Translations under genes and position numbers: made by a program
Notes under the pieces: model-generated
The model's input: the letters and a program-made list of their open reading frames with translations, nothing else
What the model was told of the DNA's origin: nothing
The model's database searches: none
Source: Saprospiraceae bacterium
GTDB taxonomy: Bacteria > Bacteroidota > Bacteroidia > Chitinophagales > Saprospiraceae
NCBI GenBank assembly: GCA_016708265.1
Contig: JADJGA010000012.1
Location: 62,001 to 126,000, forward strand
Direction of reading: 5' to 3'
Length of the DNA: 64,000 bases
Shown: in pieces, positions 8,321-17,879 of the stretch
Layout: every line of letters begins with the position of its first letter
How positions within the stretch are numbered: position 1 is the stretch's first letter

Positions 8321-8935
8321 ATGAGTCGTATGCTGCTATTAGAAAATATTTCTCTTAAGTTTGACAGCGAATTGATAATAGACAAATTCAATCTGGATAT
8401 TTCAGAGGGAGAGCATATTTGTCTTTGGGGACCGAGCGGTAGCGGTAAAACCTCTGTCCTGAAACTCATCATGGGCATGGCAAGTCCATCAGACGGGCAT
8501 ATTTATTTCAATGATAAGATGGTAGATGAAAATAATATTTAAGATCTCAGGGCAAATATAGCATGGATACCTCAAAATATTAACCTACCTGTAAGAACGG
8601 CACTGGAGGTACTTAAATTGTTGAATATCACTGATGATAAATCAGGTATCTTTGAAGAAAAATTGAAAACTTACGGATTGGACAAGAGCTACATCGACAG
8701 GGATTTTGCAGAAATGAGCATTGGACAAAAGCAGAGAATAATTATTGCAGCTACTTTGATGACTGAACGAAAGATCCTGCTGATGGATGAACCTACTGCT
8801 TCACTGGATAGTGAAACTATAGATCTTATTATAAAAGACATTATGAAAGATAACTTCTATACTGTCATTTCAGCTTCACACGACGAGCAATGGTGTGCAG
8901 CACACGACAAAAAAGTGATATTGACTCATGGGTAG
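8321..8935 (+). pseudogene. ABC transporter ATPase (FetA-like) with in-frame stop
   Basis: One frame runs through 204 codons of an ABC ATPase but is interrupted by TAA at 8540-8542. Before the stop are the strand-1 region and Walker A (GPSGSGKTS). After it are the Q-loop (ANIAWIPQN), the signature (MSIGQKQRI), Walker B (ILLMDEPTASLD) and the switch His (SASHDEQW). All conserved parts are present in one frame, so a single substitution would restore it. ATG 8321 is chosen over a TTG at 8315. The partner permease gene overlaps the end by 8 bases, as in fetA-fetB (ybbL-ybbM) pairs linked to iron export. It is either a recent nonsense mutation or a sequence error. Confidence 0.8.
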
Positions 8936-9719
8936 GGAAGCAGTAAATATTGACTTCGTGCACATGCTTATAGGCTATTTGACGCTGCTTATACCTTTGT
9001 ATTATTTTTTTTATTTCAGGATTGACCTGATCAAACCGATGTTTGTTTCGGTTTTTCGCATGAGTATTCAGCTTTTGATCGTAGGATTTTATCTGGAAAC
9101 TATTTTCAGTATCGATAGTGATATTATCAATACGATTTGGGTATTGCTTATGGTCGTTATCGGTGTTTATACTACTATCAAAAGGGCAAGCCTGAAATTC
9201 AGGTATTTCATCATTCCATTGACATTGTCATTATTGACCTCCATTATCATAATTGATATTATTTTGCTGGGATTTGTTTTAAGGCTTGAGGATGTATTCA
9301 CAGCCCGGTATATCATTCCAATATCGGGGATGATACTTGGCAATGCTATGAATTACAACATAGTATCCTTAAATACTTTCTTCGAAGGATTGATCAAAGA
9401 TGAAAATCTCTACTATTATTTACTCATCAACTCAGGAGACAGAAAATCGGCATTAGCTCCCTTTATTCGCAACGCAATGAAAAAAGCTCTTAACCCGCTT
9501 CTCGGCACAATGATGGTCATGGGATTGATCTCTCTGCCGGGAATGATGACAGGTCAAATTCTGGGAGGAAGTCTCCCGACGACAGCTATCAAATACCAGA
9601 TACTGATTGCAGTAGCAATTTTCAGTGCCGGAACTTTGAATCTTGCTCTTTCGATTATTTTTTCAAACCGGTTTGTTTTTGACAAATTCGGCAGACTCAA
9701 CAGGGATATATTGAAGTGA
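8928..9719 (+). CDS. fetB: FetB-like (UPF0014) ABC permease
   Basis: A 263-residue polytopic inner-membrane protein with about seven hydrophobic helices. The N-terminal helix region (FRIDLIKPMFVSVFRMSIQL), GNAMNYNIVSLNTF, SALAPFIRNAMKKALNPL and the segment around SLPGMMTGQILGGS are typical of the UPF0014/FetB family. E. coli FetAB has been linked to iron export and resistance to oxidative stress; that role here is inferred. Its start ATG overlaps the end of the ATPase gene by 8 bases, indicating translational coupling. If the upstream stop is real, this permease may lack its ATPase. Confidence 0.85.
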   Translation: MGREAVNIDFVHMLIGYLTLLIPLYYFFYFRIDLIKPMFVSVFRMSIQLLIVGFYLETIFSIDSDIINTIWVLLMVVIGVYTTIKRASLKFRYFIIPLTLSLLTSIIIIDIILLGFVLRLEDVFTARYIIPISGMILGNAMNYNIVSLNTFFEGLIKDENLYYYLLINSGDRKSALAPFIRNAMKKALNPLLGTMMVMGLISLPGMMTGQILGGSLPTTAIKYQILIAVAIFSAGTLNLALSIIFSNRFVFDKFGRLNRDILK

Positions 9720-9755
9720 AAAATGAAAAGTGAAAAGTGAAGAATGAAAAGCTTG
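9714..9755. repeat. Degenerate GTGAAAAATGAAAA word repeat
   Basis: A low-complexity run built from copies of GTGAAAA, ATGAAAA and GTGAAGA begins at the fetB stop codon. A second degenerate run (ACAACTGACCAACAGACAAC words) follows near 9818-9842. Such word repeats between genes are common in Bacteroidota. No gene was seen between 9720 and 9931. Confidence 0.5.
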
Positions 9756-9931
9756 TCCCTCTGCTGACGGTTGAAAAATTGGGAATAGTAACTCAACTGT
9801 CAAAAAACGATAAACGGACAACTGACCAACAGACAACCGACTAATATTATATTAATCCAATCAAAAATCATGAGCAAAATCAAAAAAAATTAAGATATTT
9901 CTTATCTTTACATTAAATAAAACTTTATATC

Positions 9932-10750
9932 ATGGATTTTAAGAATAAAACAGTTCTGATAACAGGAGCTTCACGGGGAATTGGTAAAGAAATTGCTTTG
10001 ACCCTTGCTGAAAATGGAGCAAATGTAGTCATCACAGGAAAGAGCGATGTGCCAAATCCAAAACTGGAAGGTACCATATTTTCTGTAACCGATGAAATCA
10101 TAAAGAAAGGAGGCAGTGCATTACCTTTGAAAATAGATGTTCGAGAGGAAGAATCGGTGATTGAAGTCATTGAAAAAACTGTTGAGCATTTTGGAGGTCT
10201 CGATATTTTAGTAAACAATGCAAGTGCCATTATGCTTATGGACACTCAGAGCCTTGCTATGAAACGCTACGATCTTATGCAGACTGTCAATGCCAGAGGT
10301 ACATTCATGTGTTCAAAGTATGCAATCCCTCATCTTAAAAAAAGTGACAATCCTCACATCCTGACTTTATCACCTCCTTTGAATCTGAATCCTAAATGGT
10401 TCAAGAATCATACTGCCTATACTATGAGCAAGTACGGTATGAGTATGATCACTCTTGGCCTGGCAGAAGAGCTAAGAGAATATGGAATAGCAGTCAATTC
10501 ACTTTGGCCAAGAACTATCATAGGAACTGCAGCAATCAATTACCTGATGGGTGATGAAGGCATGAAAATGTCGAGACATCCTAAAATCATGGCAGATGCA
10601 GCCCGCGAAATTTTTAGGATGGACAGTAAAATCAATACCGGTAATTTCTTTATAGATGAAGATGTGCTGGCAAATGCAGGGATATCAGATCTTTCAGTTT
10701 ATGATCTTGTGCCCGGAGCAAAGATATTGCCTGATCTGTTTTTGGATTGA
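9932..10750 (+). CDS. Short-chain dehydrogenase/reductase (HSDL2-like)
   Basis: A 272-residue Rossmann-fold oxidoreductase. The cofactor motif TGASRGIG is at residues 11-18, NNAS near 92 stabilises the fold, and the catalytic Tyr-x-x-x-Lys (YTMSK) lies near 168. The sequence around SLWPRTIIGTAAINYLMG and the length fit the hydroxysteroid dehydrogenase-like protein 2 group, whose members act on lipid-like or acyl substrates. The true substrate cannot be read from the sequence. It is a single gene, convergent with the rhodanese gene. Confidence 0.88.
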   Translation: MDFKNKTVLITGASRGIGKEIALTLAENGANVVITGKSDVPNPKLEGTIFSVTDEIIKKGGSALPLKIDVREEESVIEVIEKTVEHFGGLDILVNNASAIMLMDTQSLAMKRYDLMQTVNARGTFMCSKYAIPHLKKSDNPHILTLSPPLNLNPKWFKNHTAYTMSKYGMSMITLGLAEELREYGIAVNSLWPRTIIGTAAINYLMGDEGMKMSRHPKIMADAAREIFRMDSKINTGNFFIDEDVLANAGISDLSVYDLVPGAKILPDLFLD

Positions 10751-10804
10751 GATCAGTAAATAAAGACAAAAAGAGTCATTCTGAAACTAAATCCTGAGAT
10801 TTCG

Positions 10805-11779
10805 TTATTGAAATTTTATAAATTTATTTACAATGACTTTTCCCTCAGATGTTCTCTTGTGTACAAAATACATTCCAGGTCTAAGATCGTTTATATCAAC
10901 AGACTGATCAGCACTATCATTTTTCGCTTTAATTTTCTTAAATAAAACACCACTGACATTGGAAATAAGGTACTCAGCATTACTATCAGAATGATTTTGA
11001 ATATTTAATTTATCAAATGCCGGATTAGGATATATTGTGAATTCATCAACAGTTTTTTCTGCAGTTGAAGCAGGAATCACACCTGTGCGATATATTTTTA
11101 TAAACTTGGTTCCTCCATTGCTTTTAACAGTAAATATTAATATATCTCCTATTTCATCAACCGGGGAATAAAAAATGTTGAAAGAATAATCCGCTGACCC
11201 GGGTAATGCGGTGTGGAGATCGAAATTTGACGAGAATTCATAAGTGGATAACAAACTTATGGAATCAAATGTAAGTGTATCATTCGCCCTGTTTGTAATC
11301 GTAATTCTTATCGTATCGGTTGAACCAATATTTACAGATTTTAAGGTAAAAATCGAATCTGAAACAAACATTAGTTTTGGAGCAAATAATGGAGTAGTAG
11401 GCAGACTTGCATTGCTCCATGCCGATATTCCCCCTTTCATATTATAAACTTCCCTGAAGTTTTTTGTCTTCATTTTTGCAAATGCACCTGCACTTCTGGA
11501 TCCAGATTGACAGTGAAGCAAATAAATCTTATTCTTATCAAGTGAATCAAGTTTACTGTCAAAAGTTTCATAATAATTCCTGTTAATTGCTCCGTCAAGA
11601 TGTTTAGGTTTATATTCTGCAGGAGTCCTCACATCCAGAATAACAAAATTTGGATTAGTATTATTAGCCTTGACCAAACTATCACACTGCAAAGGTTTCA
11701 ATTCAGCATAAATTCCATTCTGAGCCGTTACAATAAACGGGTTCAGTAGCAGACATAAAATAATAATGATTTGTTGCAT
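10805..11779 (-). CDS. Secreted rhodanese-domain protein with T9SS sorting domain
   Basis: A 324-residue protein with a signal peptide (IIIILCLLLNPFIVTAQ). A rhodanese domain follows (about residues 30-125) with FVILDVRTPAEY and the active-site loop HCQSGSRS, whose Cys would carry persulfide. An immunoglobulin-like beta region spans about 130-235. A C-terminal type IX sorting domain begins at FTIYPNPAFDKLNI and ends VNKFIKF. It is therefore probably exported across the outer membrane and anchored or released. Rhodaneses fused to T9SS tails are less common than cytoplasmic ones. The sulfur acceptor is unknown. Confidence 0.88.
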   Translation of the reverse strand: MQQIIIILCLLLNPFIVTAQNGIYAELKPLQCDSLVKANNTNPNFVILDVRTPAEYKPKHLDGAINRNYYETFDSKLDSLDKNKIYLLHCQSGSRSAGAFAKMKTKNFREVYNMKGGISAWSNASLPTTPLFAPKLMFVSDSIFTLKSVNIGSTDTIRITITNRANDTLTFDSISLLSTYEFSSNFDLHTALPGSADYSFNIFYSPVDEIGDILIFTVKSNGGTKFIKIYRTGVIPASTAEKTVDEFTIYPNPAFDKLNIQNHSDSNAEYLISNVSGVLFKKIKAKNDSADQSVDINDLRPGMYFVHKRTSEGKVIVNKFIKFQ

Positions 11780-11880
11780 AATTTCAGTTTTAAAAACTAA
11801 AGAACTGACAAATATAATATTAATTTTTTGATAATAACCAAAATCTAAATATATTGCTTTTGTCAGGCTTATATTGGTTA

Positions 11881-14016
11881 TTAAATGTTTCCAAGACTTT
11901 TCATTGAAAGTTGTACTCTTGATCTTTCGATATCTACACTGAGTACTTTTACGGTCACCTCCTGATTAAGAGTAACTACTGAATTAGGGTCTCTGACAAA
12001 TTTATCTGCCATTTCAGAAATATGGATCAGGCCTTTCTCTTTAATGCCTATATTAACAAATGCTCCGAAATTTGTAATATTGCTTATAATACCTTTTAGT
12101 ATCATGCCTTCCTTAAGATCTTCGATAGTAGTGATAGATTCATCAAAATCAATTTCCTTTTGTTCCCCCCTTGGATCCAGTCCGGGTTTTTCCAGTTCTT
12201 TAATAATATCATTCAGAGTTGGCAATCCTGCTTTTTCGGAGATATAATTTTCAAGTTTTATGGTTTTTAATTTATCAGGATTGGATTTTATGTCTTCAAA
12301 ATCAATATTATGATCTTTCAGCATTTTAATGGCAATCTGATGACTTTCAGGATGAATTCCGGTATCATCGAGGTAATTATCTCCGCCTTTGATCCTTAAA
12401 AAACCTGCAGATTGCTGGAAGGCTTTGTCACCCAATCTGGGGACTTTTGCCAGTTCTTTTTTATCGTTGAACCTGCCTATCTCTGATCTGTATTTTATGA
12501 TGTTTTTAGCGATACCTGGACCGAATCCGGAAATGTAGCTTAAAAGATGTTCTGAAGCAGTATTTAGATTTACACCCACCGCATTCACAGAGCTGACTAC
12601 TGTTCTGTCCAGTTTTTCCTTCAGTAATTTTTGGTCAACATCATACTGATACTGTCCGACACCAATTGACCTTGGATTTATCTTTACCAGTTCTGCCAGC
12701 GGATCCATCAGTCTTCTGCCAATAGATACTGCACCTCTGACAGTGACATCCTTATCCGGAAATTCATCTCTTGCAGTTTTACTTGCAGAATAAATAGAAG
12801 CTCCATCCTCATTTACATAATAAATTGATATTTTTTTTCCTATATTCGATGATTTTAACCATTGCATAGTCTCTCTTCCGGCTGTACCATTTCCAACAGC
12901 GATCACATCGATGCTATATTTCTCGATAAGATTGCTCACAATATATTGAGCATCAAATGGGTTGTTTGCCGGTGGATGCGGGAAAATAACCTTTTCGTCC
13001 AGCAGATCACCAATTTCTGACAGGCAAACTATTTTGCAGCCTGACCTGAATCCAGGATCGATGGCAAGTGTTCTTTTTTGACCTACAGGAGCAGCCAGAA
13101 GTAATTGTTTCAGATTTTTTTCAAATACTTCTATTGCTTCAATATCAGCTAATTGTTTAAATTTTGTCCTTGCTTCATTTTCGATTGAAGGAGCGATAAG
13201 TCTTTTGAAACCGTCATTAATTGCATTCTTCAAAAGCTCAAAAACATGACTGTTCCTTTTTATTAAGAGTTTCTCTAATCTGTTCAGAATTATTTCTTCA
13301 TTAACTTTCAAATTAATCCTGATGAATTTTTCATTTTCTGCTCTGTATACAGCCAGCAATCGGTGAGAAGGTATCTTTATCAGTTTTTCTTCATAATCAA
13401 AATAATCCTTGTACTTCTGAGCCTCTTCGGTCTTAGTTTTAATGACCCTGGCATGGAGAACTGAATAGTTTTCAAATTCATATCTCACAATATTTCTCAC
13501 TTCCGGATTTTCACTTATCCATTCGGCAATTATATCCAAGGCACCATTAATGGCATCTTCGACCGACAGAACATTTTCGCTGAGAAATGATTTTGCATAT
13601 TGTTCAATATTGGAATGATACTGGTCAAAAATGTATTTTGCAAGGGGTTCCAGTCCTTTTTCCCTTGCTACTGCAGCTTTTGTTTTGTTGCTCCTTTTGA
13701 AGGGCAGATATATGTCCTCAATGAAAATCGGGTCATATGAGTTTTCAATCTGATGCTTTAGTTCCGGTGTCAGCTTTCCCTGTTCCTCAATGGATTTAAG
13801 GATAAATTCCTTTCTTTTTTCAAGTTCTTTTAGTTCTTCATAATCATCATTGAGATCGTTAAGGATCATTTCATCCATATTACCTGATATCTCTTTTCTG
13901 TACCGGGCTATGAATGGTATTGTAGCACCTTCTTCAATTAAAGAAAGGACATTGAAAACATTTTTTTTGTTTACAGAAAATCTGTCTGCCAGAATTTCAG
14001 AGTGTTTGTGGAGCAT
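11881..14016 (-). CDS. tex: Tex-family RNA-binding transcription accessory protein
   Basis: A 711-residue cytoplasmic protein of the Tex family, typical in length. In order it shows the N-terminal helical Tex region (PFIARYRKEISGNMDE, EDIYLPFKRSNKTKA), a YqgF/RNase H-like domain (LAIDPGFRSGCKIV), a helix-hairpin-helix region (LLSYISGFGPGIAKNIIKYR) and a C-terminal S1 RNA-binding domain (EGMILKGIISNITNFGAFVN to near the end). Tex proteins bind nucleic acid and affect transcription and virulence gene expression in other bacteria. It follows uvrA by 28 bases on the same strand. Confidence 0.95.
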   Translation of the reverse strand: MLHKHSEILADRFSVNKKNVFNVLSLIEEGATIPFIARYRKEISGNMDEMILNDLNDDYEELKELEKRKEFILKSIEEQGKLTPELKHQIENSYDPIFIEDIYLPFKRSNKTKAAVAREKGLEPLAKYIFDQYHSNIEQYAKSFLSENVLSVEDAINGALDIIAEWISENPEVRNIVRYEFENYSVLHARVIKTKTEEAQKYKDYFDYEEKLIKIPSHRLLAVYRAENEKFIRINLKVNEEIILNRLEKLLIKRNSHVFELLKNAINDGFKRLIAPSIENEARTKFKQLADIEAIEVFEKNLKQLLLAAPVGQKRTLAIDPGFRSGCKIVCLSEIGDLLDEKVIFPHPPANNPFDAQYIVSNLIEKYSIDVIAVGNGTAGRETMQWLKSSNIGKKISIYYVNEDGASIYSASKTARDEFPDKDVTVRGAVSIGRRLMDPLAELVKINPRSIGVGQYQYDVDQKLLKEKLDRTVVSSVNAVGVNLNTASEHLLSYISGFGPGIAKNIIKYRSEIGRFNDKKELAKVPRLGDKAFQQSAGFLRIKGGDNYLDDTGIHPESHQIAIKMLKDHNIDFEDIKSNPDKLKTIKLENYISEKAGLPTLNDIIKELEKPGLDPRGEQKEIDFDESITTIEDLKEGMILKGIISNITNFGAFVNIGIKEKGLIHISEMADKFVRDPNSVVTLNQEVTVKVLSVDIERSRVQLSMKSLGNI

Positions 14017-14044
14017 AATTCAATGAAATTAGTTTAATATTTAT

Positions 14045-16846
14045 TTACTTTTTAACAGCCAGATACTGCCCTGTATAGGATGATTCACAACTTTCCAGAT
14101 CTTCGACTCTGCCCTGAAACACAAGATTCCCACCGTTTATTCCTCCTTCCGGGCCAAGGTCAATCACCCAGTCTGCAGATCGAATAACATCGAGGTTGTG
14201 CTCAATTACAATGATTGTATGTCCCATCTCAACCAAAGAATTAAATGACCTGATAAGTTTTGAAATATCATAATAATGCAATCCGGTAGTAGGTTCGTCA
14301 AAAACAAATAATATATGCGATGTATCATCTTTCTTTGAAAGAAAAGAAGCCAGTTTTATTCTCTGAGCCTCACCCCCTGAAAGGGAATTTGAAGATTGCC
14401 CCAGCTTAATATAGGACAACCCTACTTCATTAAGAGCATGAAGTCTTTTAGTTATTTCTTTATGGTCATTGAAAAAGATCAGCGCTTCTTCAATTGTCAT
14501 CTCAAGCACATCATAAATATTTTTTCCCCTGTACAATACTTCCAGTACATCTTTTTTAAATCTCTTTCCACCACATTCATCACATTCCAGTTTTATATCT
14601 GAAAGAAACTGCATCTCGACATTTATTTCCCCTTCGCCCTTACAGGTGTCACAACGTCCACCATCGGTATTGAAGGAAAAATGGCCGGGAGTAAATCCTT
14701 TGATTTTAGAAAGGTTTTCATTTGAATATATCTTTCGGATATGATCATAAGCTTTTACATAAGTGACAGGATTGGAACGTGAGGACTTTCCTATCGGCTT
14801 CTGATCGACATACTCAATACTATTTATCAGTTTGTAATCTCCGTCAATATTTGAAACTGCATTTTCCGAATTGCTGAGAATATTTTCCAATGCTGGAATT
14901 ACAATTTCCTTAATCAAAGTCGATTTTCCACTTCCTGAAACACCAGTCACGGCAGTAATTGCATTGACAGGTATCTTGAAATTTATACCTTTCAGATTGT
15001 TTTTCCTTGCATTCCTGAAAAATATATTTCCGATCAGTTTCCTCTTTACAGCAGGTTGTTCTATTGTCTTTAAACCTGTAAAATATGCTGATGTCAGATT
15101 GCTTTCTCCCAGTTTTTTGAAATCTTCAAAAGTTCCGCTGAATTCGATATTTCCACCATGTATTCCAGCCATGGGACCGATATCAACTATGTAATCTGCA
15201 TTTGCAATGATATTTTCTTCATGTTCTACTACTATAACTGTATTGTCATGATCCCTGAGGTTTTCCAGTACACGAACCAGCCGTGTAATATCTCTTGGAT
15301 GTAGTCCGATGCTTGGTTCGTCGAGAATATAAAGTGAATTGGTAAGATTGCTTCCGAGAATTCTGGTAAGATTTATCCTTTGGGTCTCTCCTCCGCTTAG
15401 AGTATTGCTTAATCTGTTGAGAGTAAGATAGCCCAAACCAACATCCATCATAGTTTTTAATCTGGATCTTATTTCAATCAGCAGGCGTTTTGCAACCTTC
15501 TCTTCATGCTCTGAAATATCTGGTTTTTCAAAGAAAACGAAGAGCATATCGATAGGCATATCAACCAGATCCATAATACTTCTTTTGTTTATTCTTACAT
15601 ACCCGGCTTCCTTTCGCAACCTGCCACCTTCGCATTCATCGCAGGTGGTTCTGCCTCTGTACCTTGAAAGGAGAACCCTGTTCTGTATTTTATATGATTT
15701 TTCCTGAATGTCGGTGAAAAAATCAAATATGCCCTGAAAATGAGAATTCCCTTTCCATAACAGGTCTTTTTGGTCCTTACTGAGATCACAATAGGGTTTG
15801 TGAATTGGAAAATTGAGGAAGTCTGAATGCATGACCAGATTATCCTTCCATTCTCCGTATTTTTCTCCATGCCAGCAGGCTACCGCTCCCTCATAAATAG
15901 ATTTCGATTCATCGGGGATCACCTTACCCGGATCTATACCGATAATTTTTCCGTATCCTTCACATTTTTTGCATGCACCAAGAGAATTGTTAAAATTGAA
16001 TAGCTGGGGATTAGGCAGAATAAATATTATATTGTCACATTCAAACCTGTTGCTGAATTCTAAGGAGTTTCCATCAGTATCACTCACTATGCAAATACCA
16101 TTACCCTCATTGAATCCGGTCAGTATTGAGTCAGCTATCCTGTCCAGGTTGTCCTTGTCATTGCCTGATACTATTCTGTCAATCAATATATTGACCAGTC
16201 CGGCATCTAAGCTGGTAAGATTAACACCGGGATCAACCGGAGGATTTAACAGGAATTCATCGATTGAAAAAATCTCATTTTTAAATAACAGCCTTGGGAA
16301 TCCTTTTTCCATCATGTATTTCAATTCTTCTCCCAATGTTCTTCTTTCATCTCTGTGAAGCGGAATATGGAGCAGCAATCTTTTCCCTGGTTCAAGACCT
16401 TTTATATAATCGATCACATCACTCACACTGTGTTTTTTTACCTCTTCACCCGAAATTGGACTATATGTTCTGCCGATCCTGGCATACAGCATCCTTAAAT
16501 AATCATAAATTTCAGTCATAGTTCCTACGGTTGACCTTGCACTGCCCCCGACCACTTTCTGTTCAATGGCAATCGCTGGGCTTAATCCGGTTATAAACTC
16601 TACTTCGGGCTTTTTCATCCTCGCTAAAAACTGACGAGCATATGATGACAGGCTTTCTACATACCTGCGCTGACCTTCAGCATATAGAACATCCATTACC
16701 AGTGATGATTTGCCTGAGCCTGAAACACCGGTGACAACTACAAGCTGATTTTTAGGTATTTTCAGATCAATATTATTTAGATTATTGGTTCTGGCACCTT
16801 TGATGTATATTTCGTCATTATTGTGTGAAAAATGTGAATCCTGCAT
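14045..16846 (-). CDS. uvrA: UvrABC excinuclease subunit A
   Basis: A damage-recognition ATPase of nucleotide excision repair, 933 residues from the chosen start. It has two ABC modules. The first has Walker A GVSGSGKSS, the UvrA-specific YVESLSSYARQFL and a zinc-finger pair around CDECEGGRLR. The second has Walker A GVSGSGKST, zinc ligands CDTCKGEGE and CDECGGKRF, and both carry the signature LSGGE(T/A)QRI. ATG 16846 (MQDSHFSHNN) is preferred because the upstream ATG at 16879 adds a hydrophobic stretch (IKIAVLFFLI) foreign to this cytoplasmic family. A Bacteroidota promoter-like site lies upstream. Tex follows. Confidence 0.96.
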   Translation of the reverse strand: MQDSHFSHNNDEIYIKGARTNNLNNIDLKIPKNQLVVVTGVSGSGKSSLVMDVLYAEGQRRYVESLSSYARQFLARMKKPEVEFITGLSPAIAIEQKVVGGSARSTVGTMTEIYDYLRMLYARIGRTYSPISGEEVKKHSVSDVIDYIKGLEPGKRLLLHIPLHRDERRTLGEELKYMMEKGFPRLLFKNEIFSIDEFLLNPPVDPGVNLTSLDAGLVNILIDRIVSGNDKDNLDRIADSILTGFNEGNGICIVSDTDGNSLEFSNRFECDNIIFILPNPQLFNFNNSLGACKKCEGYGKIIGIDPGKVIPDESKSIYEGAVACWHGEKYGEWKDNLVMHSDFLNFPIHKPYCDLSKDQKDLLWKGNSHFQGIFDFFTDIQEKSYKIQNRVLLSRYRGRTTCDECEGGRLRKEAGYVRINKRSIMDLVDMPIDMLFVFFEKPDISEHEEKVAKRLLIEIRSRLKTMMDVGLGYLTLNRLSNTLSGGETQRINLTRILGSNLTNSLYILDEPSIGLHPRDITRLVRVLENLRDHDNTVIVVEHEENIIANADYIVDIGPMAGIHGGNIEFSGTFEDFKKLGESNLTSAYFTGLKTIEQPAVKRKLIGNIFFRNARKNNLKGINFKIPVNAITAVTGVSGSGKSTLIKEIVIPALENILSNSENAVSNIDGDYKLINSIEYVDQKPIGKSSRSNPVTYVKAYDHIRKIYSNENLSKIKGFTPGHFSFNTDGGRCDTCKGEGEINVEMQFLSDIKLECDECGGKRFKKDVLEVLYRGKNIYDVLEMTIEEALIFFNDHKEITKRLHALNEVGLSYIKLGQSSNSLSGGEAQRIKLASFLSKKDDTSHILFVFDEPTTGLHYYDISKLIRSFNSLVEMGHTIIVIEHNLDVIRSADWVIDLGPEGGINGGNLVFQGRVEDLESCESSYTGQYLAVKK

Positions 16847-16907
16847 GATCAAAAAGAATAAAACTGCAATTTTAATCATTTTTCAGGCAGAAATAGTAAA
16901 TTCACAA

Positions 16908-16939
16908 CAAAATTATATTTATCAGTATGGCATATACAA
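16908..16939 (-). promoter_or_regulatory. Promoter-like site upstream of uvrA
   Basis: On the minus strand a -7 box TAATTTTG (16908-16915) is preceded by TTG (16937-16939) at a 21-base spacing, close to the Bacteroidota consensus. The 5' leader would be about 50-60 bases. The 361 bases between uvrA and the sigma gene otherwise hold only an AGGCAAAGACGCAAAA word (16961-16976) and AT-rich DNA. Confidence 0.4.
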
Positions 16940-17082
16940 TATAATCTGCAAAAAAATGCCAGGCAAAGACGCAAAAAATTTTAAAAATAAATTAAAAAAA
17001 TTTTTGAATTGCAGAAAAAAACCGTTCAATTTTGTTAAAAAGTGTTAAAAAACCGTGAATTTTACAAAAAAACTGTGACAAT

Positions 17083-17114
17083 TTTGAATTTATAAGTATA
17101 ATAATATATATTTG
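17083..17114 (+). promoter_or_regulatory. Bacteroidota promoter of the ECF sigma gene
   Basis: TTTG (17083-17086), a 20-base spacer and TATATTTG (17107-17114) match the Bacteroidota housekeeping consensus fully. The start codon is 93 bases further on, so a long 5' leader is expected. Confidence 0.7.
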
Positions 17115-17207
17115 CACGGTATTTGATAACATTTAATCAACAACAAAAAATTATTGCCTATAGACATCAAACATCTACACTTAATTAAACTTTAAAATAG
17201 ATTATTT

Positions 17208-17795
17208 ATGAATAAGGATGTTTTGATGTTATCTGATCAGGATCTCATTGATCAATATATTAATGGCAATGAAAAATCATTTGAATATTTACTGGAAAGG
17301 CATAAAGATAAGATTTATACATCTATTTATCTTTTCGTAAAAGACGATGAACTTGCCGAGGACATTTTTCAGGATGTTTTTATCAAGATAATAAAATCTT
17401 TAAAGAAGGGTAAATACAATCATCAGGGAAAATTCCTGCAATGGGCAATGCGTATTTCATACAATATGTGTGTCGACCATTTCAGAAAGTCAAAAAGAAG
17501 GACACAGGTATCACCATCAGAGACATTCGACATTTTCGATGTTCTCGAATCAAAAGAACTCAATAAAGAGCAAAGTATAATAAAAAGCCAGATTCACCAG
17601 AAACTGAGAAAAGTCGTCGACAGGCTACCTGAAGAACAGCGCGAAGTAGTTATTCTGAGACATTATGCAGATATGAGCTTCAAGGAGATATCCGAATTGA
17701 CAAACGTGAGTATAAATACTGCACTGGGAAGAATGCGTTATGCCCTGATCAATATGCGCAAGGTGATAGACGAAGAAAGAATCCAACTGGTGTGA
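17208..17795 (+). CDS. ECF-family RNA polymerase sigma factor
   Basis: A 195-residue extracytoplasmic-function sigma factor. Region 2 spans about residues 8-92 (FEYLLERHKDKIYTS, DELAEDIFQDVFIKI, MRISYNMCVDHFRKSKR) and region 4 about 125-185 (LPEEQREVVILRHYADMSFKEI, then helix-turn-helix with TNVSINTALGRMRYAL). The C-terminus ends soon after region 4. No anti-sigma gene lies next to it; its neighbours are convergent or divergent single genes. It has its own strong housekeeping-type promoter and a shared terminator with phoH, so it is transcribed alone. The regulon is unknown. Confidence 0.92.
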   Translation: MNKDVLMLSDQDLIDQYINGNEKSFEYLLERHKDKIYTSIYLFVKDDELAEDIFQDVFIKIIKSLKKGKYNHQGKFLQWAMRISYNMCVDHFRKSKRRTQVSPSETFDIFDVLESKELNKEQSIIKSQIHQKLRKVVDRLPEEQREVVILRHYADMSFKEISELTNVSINTALGRMRYALINMRKVIDEERIQLV

Positions 17796-17843
17796 TTCTT
17801 TGTATCAATTAGTCTTAATAGGTTAAAGAATAAATATTTACGG

Positions 17844-17872
17844 AAAAGCTGCTCACATGGGCAGCTTTTTTT
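17844..17872. terminator. Bidirectional terminator between sigma factor and phoH
   Basis: A perfect 9-bp stem pairs AAAAGCTGC (17844-17852) with GCAGCTTTT (17861-17869), around an 8-base loop. T runs follow on the plus strand and A runs precede, so it can serve both convergent genes. Confidence 0.85.
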
Positions 17873-17879
17873 ATGACGG

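Noticed and set aside
16294..16521. Plus-strand frames inside uvrA
   Set aside because: They overlap the conserved UvrA domains and show no independent features.
17208..17795. Anti-sigma factor partner of the ECF sigma gene
   Set aside because: No gene with an anti-sigma pattern follows or precedes it; the neighbours are uvrA and phoH.
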